Below, piece after piece: positions 49,600 to 58,963 of a stretch of 64,000 bases of DNA. Every line of letters starts with the position of its first letter. Position 1 is the stretch's first letter. A program made the translations under genes and the position numbers. Origin of the DNA: Bordetella parapertussis (lineage in GTDB: Bacteria; Pseudomonadota; Gammaproteobacteria; Burkholderiales; Burkholderiaceae_C); the NCBI GenBank assembly GCA_945890735.1, contig CAMDCZ010000004.1, positions 6,860 to 70,859 of the forward strand. Direction: 5' to 3'. The notes under the pieces are model-generated. The model was given only the letters and a program-made list of their open reading frames with translations, searched no databases and was not told the DNA's origin.

Positions 49600-52187
49600 G
49601 TGAGTTTCTTCAAAGCGTAAAGCGCATCCAGTGCTTCACGCGGGCTCAAGGTGTCGGGGTCGATTTGGTTCAAGGCCGTTTGCAAGGGGCTGGGACCACT
49701 GTCGATGCTGTCTGGCGGTGCGGCAAACAAATCCACCTGGGCGCGACTGGCTTGCGCGTCAGACTCCAGGGCTGACAGGGCATGTTTGGCGTGGTTGAGC
49801 ACCGCGGTGGGCATGCCAGCCAAACGCGCGACTTGGATGCCATAGCTTTTGCTCGCTGGGCCAGCTTGAATCTCGTGCAAAAACACGACGTCCTTGCCGC
49901 TCTCGGCCGCGCTCACATGCACGTTCACCGCGGCGCGGTGGCTCGCTGCAAACTCAGTCAGTTCAAAGTAATGCGTGGCAAACAGGCTGAAGGCCTGGGT
50001 TTTGTCATGCAAGTAAGTGGCGATGCCACTGGCCAAGGCCAGGCCGTCAAAGGTCGAGGTGCCGCGCCCAATCTCGTCCATCAACACCAAGCTTTGCGGC
50101 GTGGCGTTGTTCAAGATATGCGCGCCCTCGGTCATCTCCAGCATGAAGGTGGACATGGCATTGGCGAGGTCGTCGGCCGCGCCAATGCGTGTGTGGATCG
50201 CATCGATCGGCCCGAGCCTGCAGGCATTGGCCGGCACATGGCTGCCCATGCTGGCCAAGAGCACGATCAGCGCCACCTGGCGCATGTAGGTGGACTTGCC
50301 GCCCATGTTGGGGCCGGTGATGATTTGCATGCGCTGTGAGGGGCCGAGCTGGGTGTCATTGGCGATGAAGCTGCCACCTGTCTGTGCCAAGCGCGACTCG
50401 ACCACCGGGTGGCGGCCTTGCGTGATGCTGATGCCTGGGGTGTTCACCAACTCGGGCGCGCACCAGTTCAGCGTCAAAGCGCGTTCGCACAAGGTGGTCA
50501 ACACATCCAAGGTGGACAAGCCCCAGGCCACTTGCCCCAGCGCAGGGACAAAGCTTTGCAAACTGTCCAGCAGTTGCTCGTAGAGCCACTTTTCACGCGC
50601 CAAGGCACGGTCTTGGGCCGACAAGGCTTTGTCCTCAAAGGCTTTGAGCTCTGGCGTGATGAAACGCTCGGCATTTTTCAGGGTTTGGCGGCGGCGGTAG
50701 TCATCCGGCACACGGTCCAGTTGGCCTTGCGTCACCTCGATGTAATAGCCATGCACCCGGTTGAACTGCACCTTGAGGTTGGCAATGCCGGTGCGTTCGC
50801 GTTCACGCAGTTCCAGGGCCAATAAAAATGCGTCTCCGTTGTTTTGGATGCCGCGCAACTCGTCGAGCTCGGCATCAAAGCCGTGGTTGATGACGTTGCC
50901 GTCGCGCACCATGGCGGCAGGCTCGGGCAGCAAGGCCGCTTGCAGCAAGGTGGCGCACTCGGGTGGTGCCACCAAGGACGCCGACAAGGTGTGAAGCCAA
51001 GGTGTTTGCAAAGCGGGTTTCAACAACGTGGGCAGGGCGCTGGCGCGTTGCAAGGCCAAGCCCAGGGCCACCAGTTCGCGCGGTCGCACTTGGCGCAATG
51101 CCATGCGTGCGCTGATGCGTTGCACATCGCCCAGGCCCTTGAGCGCCAAGCGCAGTTCACGCCAGACCCCCGCGCCATGCTCGCCTTGCAAAGCGGCAAT
51201 CGCGTCCAACCGTTGTTGAGCCAAACTGCGTTCACGCGGTGGCTCCAACAGCCAACGCTTGAGCAGTCGGCTGCCCATGCCAGTCATGCAGGTGTCCATC
51301 AAGGAAAACAGCGTGGGGCTGTCTTCCCCGCGCAAGGTTTGCGTGAGCTCCAAATTGCGCCGCGTGGTGGCGGGCAGGTCAATGCGTTCTTCGTTGCGCT
51401 CCACCCGCAGCTTTTGCACATGGGTGAGGCTGCGCCCTTGGGTGTGTTCGGCATAGGCCAACAAGGCTGACGCAGCGGCGTGGGCTTGCCACAGGTCTTG
51501 CGCTTGCCAAGCGCCCAGGCTTGCCACCTGCAGTTGGGCGAGCAGTTTGCGTTGGCCCAAGCTGCTGTCAAAAGCCCAAGCAGGACGCTCGCTTTTGACG
51601 GGCGCAGCGGCCAAGAGCGCGCGCAGGTGTGTGGGTAAGTCGCTGCTGAAAATCACTTCGCTGGGTGCGATGCGGGCGATCCAACCGGGAAGCTCATCGG
51701 CGGCGCATTCGGCCAAGCGCAACTCGCCTTCGGTCACGCTCAGCCAGGCCAAACCACAGCCTTGGGCTTTGCCCGCGCGTTCACTGGCGTGCACCGCCAG
51801 CACATAGGCCTCGGATTTGTCATTCAGGAGTTCGGCGTCGGTGAGCGTGCCGGGCGTCACCACCCGAACCACCTTGCGCTCGACAGGCCCTTTGCCGCCG
51901 ACCTCACCCACTTGTTCGCAGATGGCCACCGACTCGCCCAGCTTGATCAGCTTGGCCAGGTAGTTGTCGACCGAATGGAAGGGCACACCGGCCATGACCA
52001 CGGGTTGACCCGCTGACTGACCGCGTTGCGTGAGCGTGATGTCCAGCAGCCGAGCGGCTTTTTCGGCGTCTTCAAAAAACAGCTCGTAAAAATCCCCCAT
52101 GCGGTAGAACAACAAGGTGTGGGGGAAGTCCGCTTTGAGGCCCAGGTACTGGGCAATCATGGGGGTGTGTGGGGACAAGTCGGCCAT
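49596..52187 (-). CDS. mutS: DNA mismatch repair protein MutS
   Basis: The 863-residue mismatch-recognition ATPase. The mismatch-contacting F-x-E motif is in YRMGDFYELFFEDA near residues 28-41. Walker A is TGPNMGGKSTYMRQ near 617-630, Walker B is VLMDEIGRGTSTFDGLA near 690-706, and an FATHYFELTEF region follows. ATG at 52187 (MADLSPHTPMIAQYL) fits the family; the frame extends upstream into suhB but that part is not MutS-like. It begins 20 bases after the suhB stop and overlaps the hydrolase gene by four bases. Confidence 0.97.
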   Translation of the reverse strand: MADLSPHTPMIAQYLGLKADFPHTLLFYRMGDFYELFFEDAEKAARLLDITLTQRGQSAGQPVVMAGVPFHSVDNYLAKLIKLGESVAICEQVGEVGGKGPVERKVVRVVTPGTLTDAELLNDKSEAYVLAVHASERAGKAQGCGLAWLSVTEGELRLAECAADELPGWIARIAPSEVIFSSDLPTHLRALLAAAPVKSERPAWAFDSSLGQRKLLAQLQVASLGAWQAQDLWQAHAAASALLAYAEHTQGRSLTHVQKLRVERNEERIDLPATTRRNLELTQTLRGEDSPTLFSLMDTCMTGMGSRLLKRWLLEPPRERSLAQQRLDAIAALQGEHGAGVWRELRLALKGLGDVQRISARMALRQVRPRELVALGLALQRASALPTLLKPALQTPWLHTLSASLVAPPECATLLQAALLPEPAAMVRDGNVINHGFDAELDELRGIQNNGDAFLLALELRERERTGIANLKVQFNRVHGYYIEVTQGQLDRVPDDYRRRQTLKNAERFITPELKAFEDKALSAQDRALAREKWLYEQLLDSLQSFVPALGQVAWGLSTLDVLTTLCERALTLNWCAPELVNTPGISITQGRHPVVESRLAQTGGSFIANDTQLGPSQRMQIITGPNMGGKSTYMRQVALIVLLASMGSHVPANACRLGPIDAIHTRIGAADDLANAMSTFMLEMTEGAHILNNATPQSLVLMDEIGRGTSTFDGLALASGIATYLHDKTQAFSLFATHYFELTEFAASHRAAVNVHVSAAESGKDVVFLHEIQAGPASKSYGIQVARLAGMPTAVLNHAKHALSALESDAQASRAQVDLFAAPPDSIDSGPSPLQTALNQIDPDTLSPREALDALYALKKLT

Positions 52188-52207
52188 GTGCACACCAGGC
52201 AAGGTTG

Positions 52208-53098
52208 TTATTCGCCGCTGGTCAAATCTTTGCGCAGCTGCCCAATCAGTTTGCTGGCTTGGGTCTTGTCTTCGACGCCTGCAAATTTGGAGTATTTGTT
52301 CAGCAGGCTGACCAGCTGTGCATAGATTTTGGGGTTGGCAGCCATGCACTCGCGCTGGTGCAAGTAGTCTGCATCGCCCGTGAAATTACCCACCAAGCCG
52401 CCTGCCTCGGTGATCAGCAGGCTGCCTGCAGCCATGTCCCAGGGCTGCAAACCGGTTTCAAAAAACCCGTCGCAAAAGCCAGCCGCCACGTACGCCAGAT
52501 CGAGTGCCGCTGCACCAGGGCGGCGCAAGCCGGCGGTGCGTTGCATCACATCGGCCATGACTTGCAGGTAAGCCGCGTAATCGTCCTCTGGCCGGAAGGG
52601 AAAACCGGTGCTGATCAAGCACTCTTCCAAGCGTGTGCGTTTGCTCACGCGCAAGCGACGGTCGTTCAAGAATGCGCCACGGCCTCGGGTGGAGGTGAAC
52701 AAATCGTTGCGGGTGGGGTCGTAAACCACGGCCTGCTCCAGCCGGCCTTTGTGCTGCAAAGCAATGCTGACGCAGTAAAAGGGAAAGCCATGGATGAAGT
52801 TGGTGGTGCCATCGAGCGGATCGATGATCCAAATGTTGTCTGCGTTCGGGTTGCCGCGTGTTTGGCCTGATTCTTCAGCCAAGATGCCGTGGTCGGGATA
52901 GGCAGTGAGCAAGGTGTCGATGATGGTGTTTTCGCTGGCATGGTCGACTTCGGTGACGAAGTCATTGGCCATTTTTTGCGATACCCGCACCGATTCCACG
53001 TCCAGGGCAGCTCGGTTGATGATCACCCCAGCCGCACGGGCAGCCTTGATGGCCACGTTGAGCATGGGGTGGATGGAAGAGGAGGAAGCGACGGTCAT
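52208..53098 (-). CDS. suhB: Inositol monophosphatase family protein (SuhB)
   Basis: A 296-residue Mg-dependent phosphatase; in E. coli SuhB also acts in rRNA antitermination. The signature motifs are ILAEESGQT near residues 71-79, WIIDPLDGTTNFIHGFP near 87-103 and PWDMAAGSLLITEAGG near 213-228. The start is uncertain: ATG at 53098 (MTVASSSSIHPM) was chosen, while the ATG 11 codons later (MLNVAIKAARAAG) is closer to E. coli SuhB; neither has a good ribosome-binding site. It is divergent from trmJ across about 100 bases and precedes mutS. Confidence 0.92.
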   Translation of the reverse strand: MTVASSSSIHPMLNVAIKAARAAGVIINRAALDVESVRVSQKMANDFVTEVDHASENTIIDTLLTAYPDHGILAEESGQTRGNPNADNIWIIDPLDGTTNFIHGFPFYCVSIALQHKGRLEQAVVYDPTRNDLFTSTRGRGAFLNDRRLRVSKRTRLEECLISTGFPFRPEDDYAAYLQVMADVMQRTAGLRRPGAAALDLAYVAAGFCDGFFETGLQPWDMAAGSLLITEAGGLVGNFTGDADYLHQRECMAANPKIYAQLVSLLNKYSKFAGVEDKTQASKLIGQLRKDLTSGE

Positions 53099-53199
53099 GG
53101 GCGGGGCGGTGCGCGGTGAGGCGCGCACCAAATGAGGCGAGGAGAATCCAAAAAACGCGCCTGGTAAGACGGGCAGCGACAATCGGCTATTTTAGACCC

Positions 53200-53928
53200 A
53201 TGCACACCCGCTTCATCCTCCTTGACACCAGCCATGCCGGCAATGTGGGCGCCACAGCCCGCGCCATGCGGGTCATGGGCTTTGACGATTTGGTGTTGGT
53301 CTCGCCCCGCTGGGCGAACGTGCTCAGGCGCGAGGAAACCATCCAACGCGCCAGTGGTGCCCTGAATGTGCTGGAAAACGCCCGCATCGTGGCCACCTTG
53401 GACGAGGCCTTGGATGGCATCACCCACCTTTGCGCCACTGCCATGACCCCGCGTGATTTCGGACCACCCACGCGATCCCCGCGAGCGCATTTCGCTGCCT
53501 TGCCTGACCCCCATGGCGAAGGTGGCATCGCTTTTTTGTTTGGTTCAGAGCGGTTTGGCATGAAAAACGAAGACGTGTACCGCTGTCACGTTGCGCTGAG
53601 CATTCCGACCGACCCCAGCTTCGGTTCCCTGAACCTGGCCAGCGCGGTGCAAGTGGTGGCCTATGAATGGCGGCTGGCCTTGGGGGGCTATGCGGTGCAG
53701 TCCGCCACCCAAGCCCCCCAACAGGCCGATGCGGCACAGGTGGCGGGCATGTTGCAACACTGGGAGGATTCCCTGGTGGACATCGGCTTCTTGGACCCCG
53801 CTGCCCCCAAAAAACTCATGCCACGCTTGAACCAGCTGTTCAACCGCGCCGGTTTGAGCGAGGAGGAGGTGCATATCCTGCGGGGGATTGCCAAGGCCAT
53901 GAGCCAGTCAGCCAAGGGAAAAAGTTAG
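53200..53928 (+). CDS. trmJ: tRNA (cytidine/uridine-2'-O-)-methyltransferase TrmJ
   Basis: The 242-residue SPOUT-class methyltransferase modifies position 32 of the tRNA anticodon loop. The core segments are SHAGNVGATARAMRVMGFDD near residues 9-28, FLFGSERFGMKNEDV near 112-126 and the SAM-knot IPTDPSFGSLNLASAVQVV near 133-151. A C-terminal helical extension, typical of TrmJ, follows. ATG at 53200 begins the conserved part (MHTRFILLDTS). cysE starts nine bases after its stop, so both are probably in one operon. Confidence 0.92.
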   Translation: MHTRFILLDTSHAGNVGATARAMRVMGFDDLVLVSPRWANVLRREETIQRASGALNVLENARIVATLDEALDGITHLCATAMTPRDFGPPTRSPRAHFAALPDPHGEGGIAFLFGSERFGMKNEDVYRCHVALSIPTDPSFGSLNLASAVQVVAYEWRLALGGYAVQSATQAPQQADAAQVAGMLQHWEDSLVDIGFLDPAAPKKLMPRLNQLFNRAGLSEEEVHILRGIAKAMSQSAKGKS

Positions 53929-53937
53929 ACTCATCGC

Positions 53938-54711
53938 ATGTTTTCAAGAATCCGCGCCGACGCGCAAACCATCCTCGACCGCGACCCGGCTGCCCGCGGT
54001 TGGCTGGAGGTGCTGACCTGCTACCCCGGCTTGCACGCCTTGTTTTTCCATCGCCTGGCCCACGCCTGCTGGGGCGCTGGCTTGTATTGGCTGGGGCGGT
54101 TTTTGTCGCACCTCTCGCGGCACCTGACCGGCATTGAAATTCACCCCGCCGCCAAGATCGGCACAGGTGTGTTCTTTGACCATGCCATGGGCGTGGTGGT
54201 GGGCGAGACGGCTGAAATTGGCGACGGCTGCACGATTTACCAAGGCGTCACCTTGGGTGGCACCTCACTCTACAAAGGCACCAAACGCCACCCCACCTTG
54301 GGCAAAGACGTGGTGGTGGGTGCTGGTGCGAAAGTCTTGGGCGGCTTCGCGGTGGGCGATGGTGCCAAGATTGGCAGCAATGCGGTGGTGACCAAGCCCG
54401 TGCCCCCAGGTGCAACCGCGGTGGGCAATCCGGCGCGCATCATCGAGGCTCAAGCCGATGCCAAGCGCGAAGAAGTGGCCTCCAAAATGGGTTTTTCAGC
54501 TTATGGCGTGACGCAAAACGACGACCCTTTGAGCCAGGCCATGCGTGGTTTGATCGATTACGCCGCAGAACAAGACAAGCAAATCGCTTTGCTTTGGCAG
54601 GCCCTGGAAAAGCTGGCGGCCCAATCCAGCCATGGCAAAGACTGCCTGCCTGAAGATGCGGCAAAAAATGCTCATTTAGAAATTGAAAAACTCAACAAAC
54701 TGATCGATTGA
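53938..54711 (+). CDS. cysE: Serine O-acetyltransferase
   Basis: The 257-residue hexapeptide-repeat acyltransferase makes O-acetylserine for cysteine synthesis. The left-handed beta-helix spans about residues 67-170, with the catalytic His in GVFFDHAMGVVVGETAEIG and the loop TLGGTSLYKGTKRHPTLG. The N-terminal helical domain is the short form found in many bacteria, and a C-terminal helical tail of about 80 residues is longer than usual. It follows trmJ by nine bases, a common pairing in betaproteobacteria. Confidence 0.94.
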   Translation: MFSRIRADAQTILDRDPAARGWLEVLTCYPGLHALFFHRLAHACWGAGLYWLGRFLSHLSRHLTGIEIHPAAKIGTGVFFDHAMGVVVGETAEIGDGCTIYQGVTLGGTSLYKGTKRHPTLGKDVVVGAGAKVLGGFAVGDGAKIGSNAVVTKPVPPGATAVGNPARIIEAQADAKREEVASKMGFSAYGVTQNDDPLSQAMRGLIDYAAEQDKQIALLWQALEKLAAQSSHGKDCLPEDAAKNAHLEIEKLNKLID

Positions 54712-54771
54712 GCAGGTTTTAGCAGTTCAAATAATGCTTTTCCCATTTCAACCTCGTTGATCAGTCACTGC

Positions 54772-55206
54772 ATGTCGCCCTTCATCAAATTACATCCCCA
54801 CCACTTGATGCTGGTTCGTGAAGGCGAAGAGGCGATCTACGGGGAGTTGTCTTTCAGCGTGGAGCAATACGGTTTGTTGGTGAACAACTTCTTGTTCAAC
54901 CTGCAGTTAACGCCGCCCAACCAACACCATGCACATTGGCGCTTCATATGTGAAGAGCCGCGTCAGTTGAATGTGCCGCATTTCGTGCTGTTTTTGAAAT
55001 CGATCGAGCACTATATTTTTTCAACCTTGAAGTTTTCACCGGATGAAGTGGTCTTGGGTCAATCAGCCGACAGGTCCAAGCCGAGCCAGCTTCACGCCCC
55101 GTTGACCGAGCCCTACCGCTTGTATTTCAAAGACATGTTCTTTGACATCAACGCCACGTCTTTGCAGCGCATCGAAGACCCATCAGGCAAGCGGGCGGAT
55201 CGCTGA
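54772..55206 (+). CDS. Protein of unknown function
   Basis: A 144-residue soluble protein (MSPFIKLHPHHLMLVREGEE...) with no signal peptide, membrane segment or recognisable motif. It has alternating hydrophobic segments suggesting a mixed alpha/beta fold, and histidines near the N-terminus (HPHH) and in the middle (NQHHAHW). The ATG at 54772 lacks a clear ribosome-binding site; a TTG five codons upstream is possible. Its last 24 bases overlap the convergent mog gene. Its codon pattern resembles neighbours, so it is probably real. Confidence 0.6.
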   Translation: MSPFIKLHPHHLMLVREGEEAIYGELSFSVEQYGLLVNNFLFNLQLTPPNQHHAHWRFICEEPRQLNVPHFVLFLKSIEHYIFSTLKFSPDEVVLGQSADRSKPSQLHAPLTEPYRLYFKDMFFDINATSLQRIEDPSGKRADR

Positions 55207-55779
55207 TTTCGGGCGAAACGCTTTGCAAAAAGCGTCATGGGTTTGCATGTAAGGCCCGCCGATCAGGTCAACGCAGTACGGCACGGCTGCAAAAATCCCA
55301 TCCACCAGAACCTGGCCTTCGGGGCTTTTCAAGCCGCCCAGGGTTTCGGTGATCGATTTGGGTTGACCGGGCAAATTGATGATCAGCGATTCGCCACGGA
55401 TCACCGCCACTTGGCGAGACAAAATGGCCGTGGGCACAAATCGCAAGCTGATCTGGCGCATTTGCTCACCAAAGCCTGGCATCTCTTTGTCAGCCACCGC
55501 CAAGGTGGCCTCGGGCGTCACATCCCGCTTGGCCGGGCCAGTCCCGCCTGTGGTCAGCACCAAATGGCAACCGGCATCCACCAGTTCGATCAAGGTTTGG
55601 CTGATCAGCGCTGGCTCATCGGGGATGAGCCGGGGTTCCAGCAGCAGCGGGTTTTGCAAAGCTTGGCCCAGCCAGTCGCGCAGGGCGGGCAAGCCTTTGT
55701 CTTCGTATGTGCCGCTGGAGGCGCGGTCGCTGATGGAGACGATGCCGATGCGCACCGTGTCAAGCTGGAAGGTCGTCAT
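55183..55779 (-). CDS. mog: Molybdopterin adenylyltransferase
   Basis: The 198-residue MogA/MoaB-fold protein activates molybdopterin by adenylation before molybdate insertion. Characteristic segments are IGIVSISDRASSGTYEDKG near residues 11-29, LTTGGTGPAKRDVTPEAT near 74-91 and INLPGQPKSITETL near 132-145. It overlaps darP upstream by 20 bases on the same strand. No other molybdenum-cofactor gene is visible here. Confidence 0.92.
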   Translation of the reverse strand: MTTFQLDTVRIGIVSISDRASSGTYEDKGLPALRDWLGQALQNPLLLEPRLIPDEPALISQTLIELVDAGCHLVLTTGGTGPAKRDVTPEATLAVADKEMPGFGEQMRQISLRFVPTAILSRQVAVIRGESLIINLPGQPKSITETLGGLKSPEGQVLVDGIFAAVPYCVDLIGGPYMQTHDAFCKAFRPKSAIRPLA

Positions 55780-56425
55780 GGCTGGTGGCTTGGGTGTTGT
55801 TGGCCGCGTTCAAGTGGTCGCGCACCAGTTTGAAAATGTCTCGGTAGGCCTTGCCTTGTCTGGGGAACTGGCCTTGTGAGACCGCGGTTTTGTCGGGTAA
55901 ACCGTCTTTTCGGGCTTGGCGCACCAGGGCCCGCAACTGTTGGCTGTCGGTGTCCGGGTGGGCGTTGAGCCAGTCGGCCAAGGCGCTGTCGTCTTGCAAC
56001 AGGCGGTCACGCCAATGCTCGGCCATGTGCAGCGCCAAGGTTTCTTCGGCACTGCCGTTGTGCTGCACATCGAGTGCATCGCGGATGGCCTGCACCTGTT
56101 CTTCGTCGAGTTTGCGCATGAGCTTGCCGACGTACTGCATTTGTCGACGCTTGCCCTCGAAGTTGGTGATTTTTTTCGCCTCTGCAATGGCTTCGTTCAA
56201 GGCCTCGGGCACCTGTGTTTGCGCCACCAGTTGCTGCATGGCGGGCATGCGCAACAACAACAAATCCTCGCCCAGTTTTTGCAGGGCATCGCTTTCGCGT
56301 TTGAGATCGGTTTTGCTGGCGGTGTCGCTGCCCTTGAGCTCGCGCTTGAGCTCGAGATCGAGATCGCTGCCTTCGGCAACGAAATGGCCTTTGACGTAAT
56401 AGCCTTTGGTGGGTTTGCGGGACAT
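55760..56425 (-). CDS. darP: Ribosome biogenesis factor DarP (YjgA, DUF615)
   Basis: The 221-residue protein of the DUF615/YjgA family associates with late 50S assembly intermediates in E. coli. Family segments are LKRESDALQKLGEDLL near residues 41-56, ITNFEGKRRQMQYVGKLMR near 86-104 and LVRQARKDG near 167-175. The N-terminal 35 residues are charged. It is divergent from pmbA with 40 bases between start codons, the usual arrangement in proteobacteria, and overlaps mog by 20 bases. Confidence 0.93.
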   Translation of the reverse strand: MSRKPTKGYYVKGHFVAEGSDLDLELKRELKGSDTASKTDLKRESDALQKLGEDLLLLRMPAMQQLVAQTQVPEALNEAIAEAKKITNFEGKRRQMQYVGKLMRKLDEEQVQAIRDALDVQHNGSAEETLALHMAEHWRDRLLQDDSALADWLNAHPDTDSQQLRALVRQARKDGLPDKTAVSQGQFPRQGKAYRDIFKLVRDHLNAANNTQATSHDDLPA

Positions 56426-56465
56426 GGCGTGTGGTTATAGGGGGAGAAGTATCATAGCCGTCGAT

Positions 56466-57857
56466 ATGAATCACACCCCACACCCCTCAAGAACACCCGC
56501 TACCCAAGCTTTGCCAGGTTTCAGCCACAGCCGAGCCCAATTTGAAGCGCTGGTTGACACCGCTTTGACCTGCGCCAAGCGGCTCGGGGCCACCAATGCC
56601 GCCGCCGAAGCCTCTGAGGGCACAGGTTTGAGCGTTTCTGTTCGCAAAGGCGAGCTGGAAAATGTTGAACGCAACCGCGACAAATCCTTGGGCGTGACGG
56701 TCTACCTGGGTAACCGCCGGGGCAACGCCAGCACCTCCGACTTTTCAGACGCTGCCATCGAGCGCACTGTGCAAGCCGCCTATGACATTGCACGCTTCAC
56801 CGCCGAAGACCCGATGGCCGGCTTGCCAGACCCGGACCTGATCGCGCAGCAACATGCCGACCTGGATTTGTTCCACCCCTGGGCGATCCACAGCGAGCAA
56901 GCGGCTGAGTTGGCGCTGCGTTGCGAAGCCGCGGCCATGGGCACCGACAAGCGGATCACCAACAGCGAAGGCGCGGGCGTGTCAGCCCAGCAAAGCCATT
57001 TCTTCAGCGCCCACACCCACGGGTTTCGAGGCGGCTATGCCAGTTCACGCCACAGCATCTCGGTCGCCCCGATTGCGGGCAAAGGCGACGACATGCAGCG
57101 CGACCATTGGTACAGCTCGATGCGCCATCCCGATGAACTCGCAGCCCCCGAAGCCGTTGGGCGCTATGCCGCCGAACGTGCCTTAAGCCGCTTGCGCGCG
57201 CGCAAAATCCCCACCACCAGCTGCCCCGTGCTTTTCGAGTCGCCTTTGGCGGCGGGCTTGCTTGGGGGTTTGGTGCATGCCCTCAGTGGCGGTGCGCTCT
57301 ACCGCAAAAGCAGTTTTTTGCTCGATTCGCTGGGCCAACAAGTCTTGCCCACGCACCTGCAAGTCCATGAAGACCCGTTCGTCCTGCGCGGCAAGGGCAG
57401 CTCGGTGTTCGACGAAGAGGGCGTGAAAACCCAGGCGCGTCAGGTCATCCGTGATGGTTTGGTTGAGGGCTATTTCCTCAGCAGCTATTCAGCCCGCAAG
57501 CTGGGCATGCAAACCACGGGCAACGCAGGCGGTTCGCACAACCTGGTGATGACGTCCAAACTCACCCAAACAAAGGACGACTTGGACGCGATGCTGAAAA
57601 AGCTCGGGACTGGGTTGTTCGTCATCGAGCTCATGGGTCAGGGCGTCAATTACGTCACTGGCGACTATTCCCGGGGTGCGAGCGGCTTTTGGGTAGAAAA
57701 GGGGCAGATTGCCTTCCCGGTGCAAGAAATCACCATCGCCGGCAACCTCAAAGACATGTTGATGGGCATCCAGGCCGTGGGTGCCGATGCCTACAACCAT
57801 GGCGCCAAAACCGTGGGTTCGGTGCTGGTCAACCGAATGAAAGTCGCTGGCGCTTGA
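56466..57857 (+). CDS. pmbA: TldE/PmbA metalloprotease-complex subunit
   Basis: The 463-residue partner of TldD in a heterodimeric protease that trims peptides such as microcin B17 precursors. The conserved N-terminal part includes SVSVRKGELENVERNRDKSL near residues 57-76. The C-terminal half has FESPLAAGLLGGLVHALSGG near 256-275 and GNAGGSHNLVM near 353-363. ATG at 56466 gives the typical N-terminus. The partner tldD is not in this window. It ends exactly one base before the convergent ABC ATPase gene ends. Confidence 0.93.
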   Translation: MNHTPHPSRTPATQALPGFSHSRAQFEALVDTALTCAKRLGATNAAAEASEGTGLSVSVRKGELENVERNRDKSLGVTVYLGNRRGNASTSDFSDAAIERTVQAAYDIARFTAEDPMAGLPDPDLIAQQHADLDLFHPWAIHSEQAAELALRCEAAAMGTDKRITNSEGAGVSAQQSHFFSAHTHGFRGGYASSRHSISVAPIAGKGDDMQRDHWYSSMRHPDELAAPEAVGRYAAERALSRLRARKIPTTSCPVLFESPLAAGLLGGLVHALSGGALYRKSSFLLDSLGQQVLPTHLQVHEDPFVLRGKGSSVFDEEGVKTQARQVIRDGLVEGYFLSSYSARKLGMQTTGNAGGSHNLVMTSKLTQTKDDLDAMLKKLGTGLFVIELMGQGVNYVTGDYSRGASGFWVEKGQIAFPVQEITIAGNLKDMLMGIQAVGADAYNHGAKTVGSVLVNRMKVAGA

Positions 57858-58946
57858 TCACTGGGTCAGCACAACCATGGCGTTGTCTTGCCAGTGCGCC
57901 CAAACGGTTTGGCCTTCTTCGATCGCCTCTTGGTCGCGGTCTGCATTGGTGACCGATACCTTGATGGTTTGGCCATCCGGCAGGCGCAAGCTGTAGCTGG
58001 TGAAACTGCCAAAGTAAGACCAGTCTTTCAAGACACAGGCCACGGCGTTGTAAGGCCCTTCAGGCCTGTCTTTGCTCAGCAATACTTTTTCGGGACGCAG
58101 GGCAACTGACACCGGCATGCCCAGGCTGCCTGTGATGCCATGGCCCACATAGAAATCACACACGGGGCTGCTGACCACCACATGGTCAGGTTCGTAGACA
58201 GACACCTCGCCATCGAACAAATTCACATTGCCCACAAAGTCCGCCACAAAACGGCAGTTGGGGTTTTCATAGACATCATTGGGTGTGCCCACTTGCAACA
58301 AACTGCCTTCGCTCATCACGGCGATGCGGTCAGCCATGGTCATGGCCTCGTCTTGGTCGTGCGTGACCATGACGCAGGTCACCCCGACTTGTTTGATGAT
58401 GTTGACCAACTCAACCTGGGTTTGCTCGCGCAGTTTTTTGTCCAGTGCGCCAAGCGGTTCGTCAAGCATCAGCAGTTGGGGACGTTTGGCCAGGCTGCGT
58501 GCCAAGGCCACGCGTTGTTGCTGGCCACCAGAGAGTTGGTGCGGACTGCGCTTGGCAAATTTTTGTAACTGCACCAGTTGAAGCATGTCTTCCACCCGCT
58601 GGTTGAGCTCGTCTTTGGCCACGCCATCGCGGCGCAGGCCAAACGCGATGTTGTCCCACACATTCATGTGCGGAAACAAGGCGTAAGACTGGAACATCAT
58701 GTTCATGGGCCGCTCGTAGGGCGGCAAGTCGGTGACGTCCTGGCCATCGAGCAGCACCCGACCGGTGGTGGGGGTTTCGAAGCCGGCCAACATCCGCAGC
58801 AACGTCGATTTGCCGCAGCCTGAGGAACCCAGCAAAGCGAAAATTTCACCCCGGTAGATGCTCAGGCTGACGTTGTCTACAGCCAGCGTGAAGCCAAACC
58901 GCTTGGTGATGTTGTCTATTTGCAGGAATATCTTCGAGGTCGTCAT
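57858..58946 (-). CDS. PotG/PotA-like ABC transporter ATPase
   Basis: A 362-residue ATPase of the polyamine/opine/iron (CUT1-like) family. Walker A is GSSGCGKST near residues 37-45, signature LSGGQQQRVALARS near 138-151 and Walker B LLMLDEPLGALD near 159-170. A C-terminal TOBE-type regulatory domain covers about 280-355. The N-terminus (FLQIDNITKRFGFTLAVDNV) resembles putrescine PotG. No permease or binding-protein gene is adjacent: pmbA converges downstream and yqeY is 17 bases upstream on the same strand. It must work with permeases encoded elsewhere, or be a relic. Confidence 0.85.
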   Translation of the reverse strand: MTTSKIFLQIDNITKRFGFTLAVDNVSLSIYRGEIFALLGSSGCGKSTLLRMLAGFETPTTGRVLLDGQDVTDLPPYERPMNMMFQSYALFPHMNVWDNIAFGLRRDGVAKDELNQRVEDMLQLVQLQKFAKRSPHQLSGGQQQRVALARSLAKRPQLLMLDEPLGALDKKLREQTQVELVNIIKQVGVTCVMVTHDQDEAMTMADRIAVMSEGSLLQVGTPNDVYENPNCRFVADFVGNVNLFDGEVSVYEPDHVVVSSPVCDFYVGHGITGSLGMPVSVALRPEKVLLSKDRPEGPYNAVACVLKDWSYFGSFTSYSLRLPDGQTIKVSVTNADRDQEAIEEGQTVWAHWQDNAMVVLTQ

Positions 58947-58963
58947 TTGGCCCGAATGATAAT

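Noticed and set aside
52188..52349. N-terminal extension of MutS
   Set aside because: The 54 extra codons overlap suhB and are not MutS-like; the ATG at 52187 gives the standard start.
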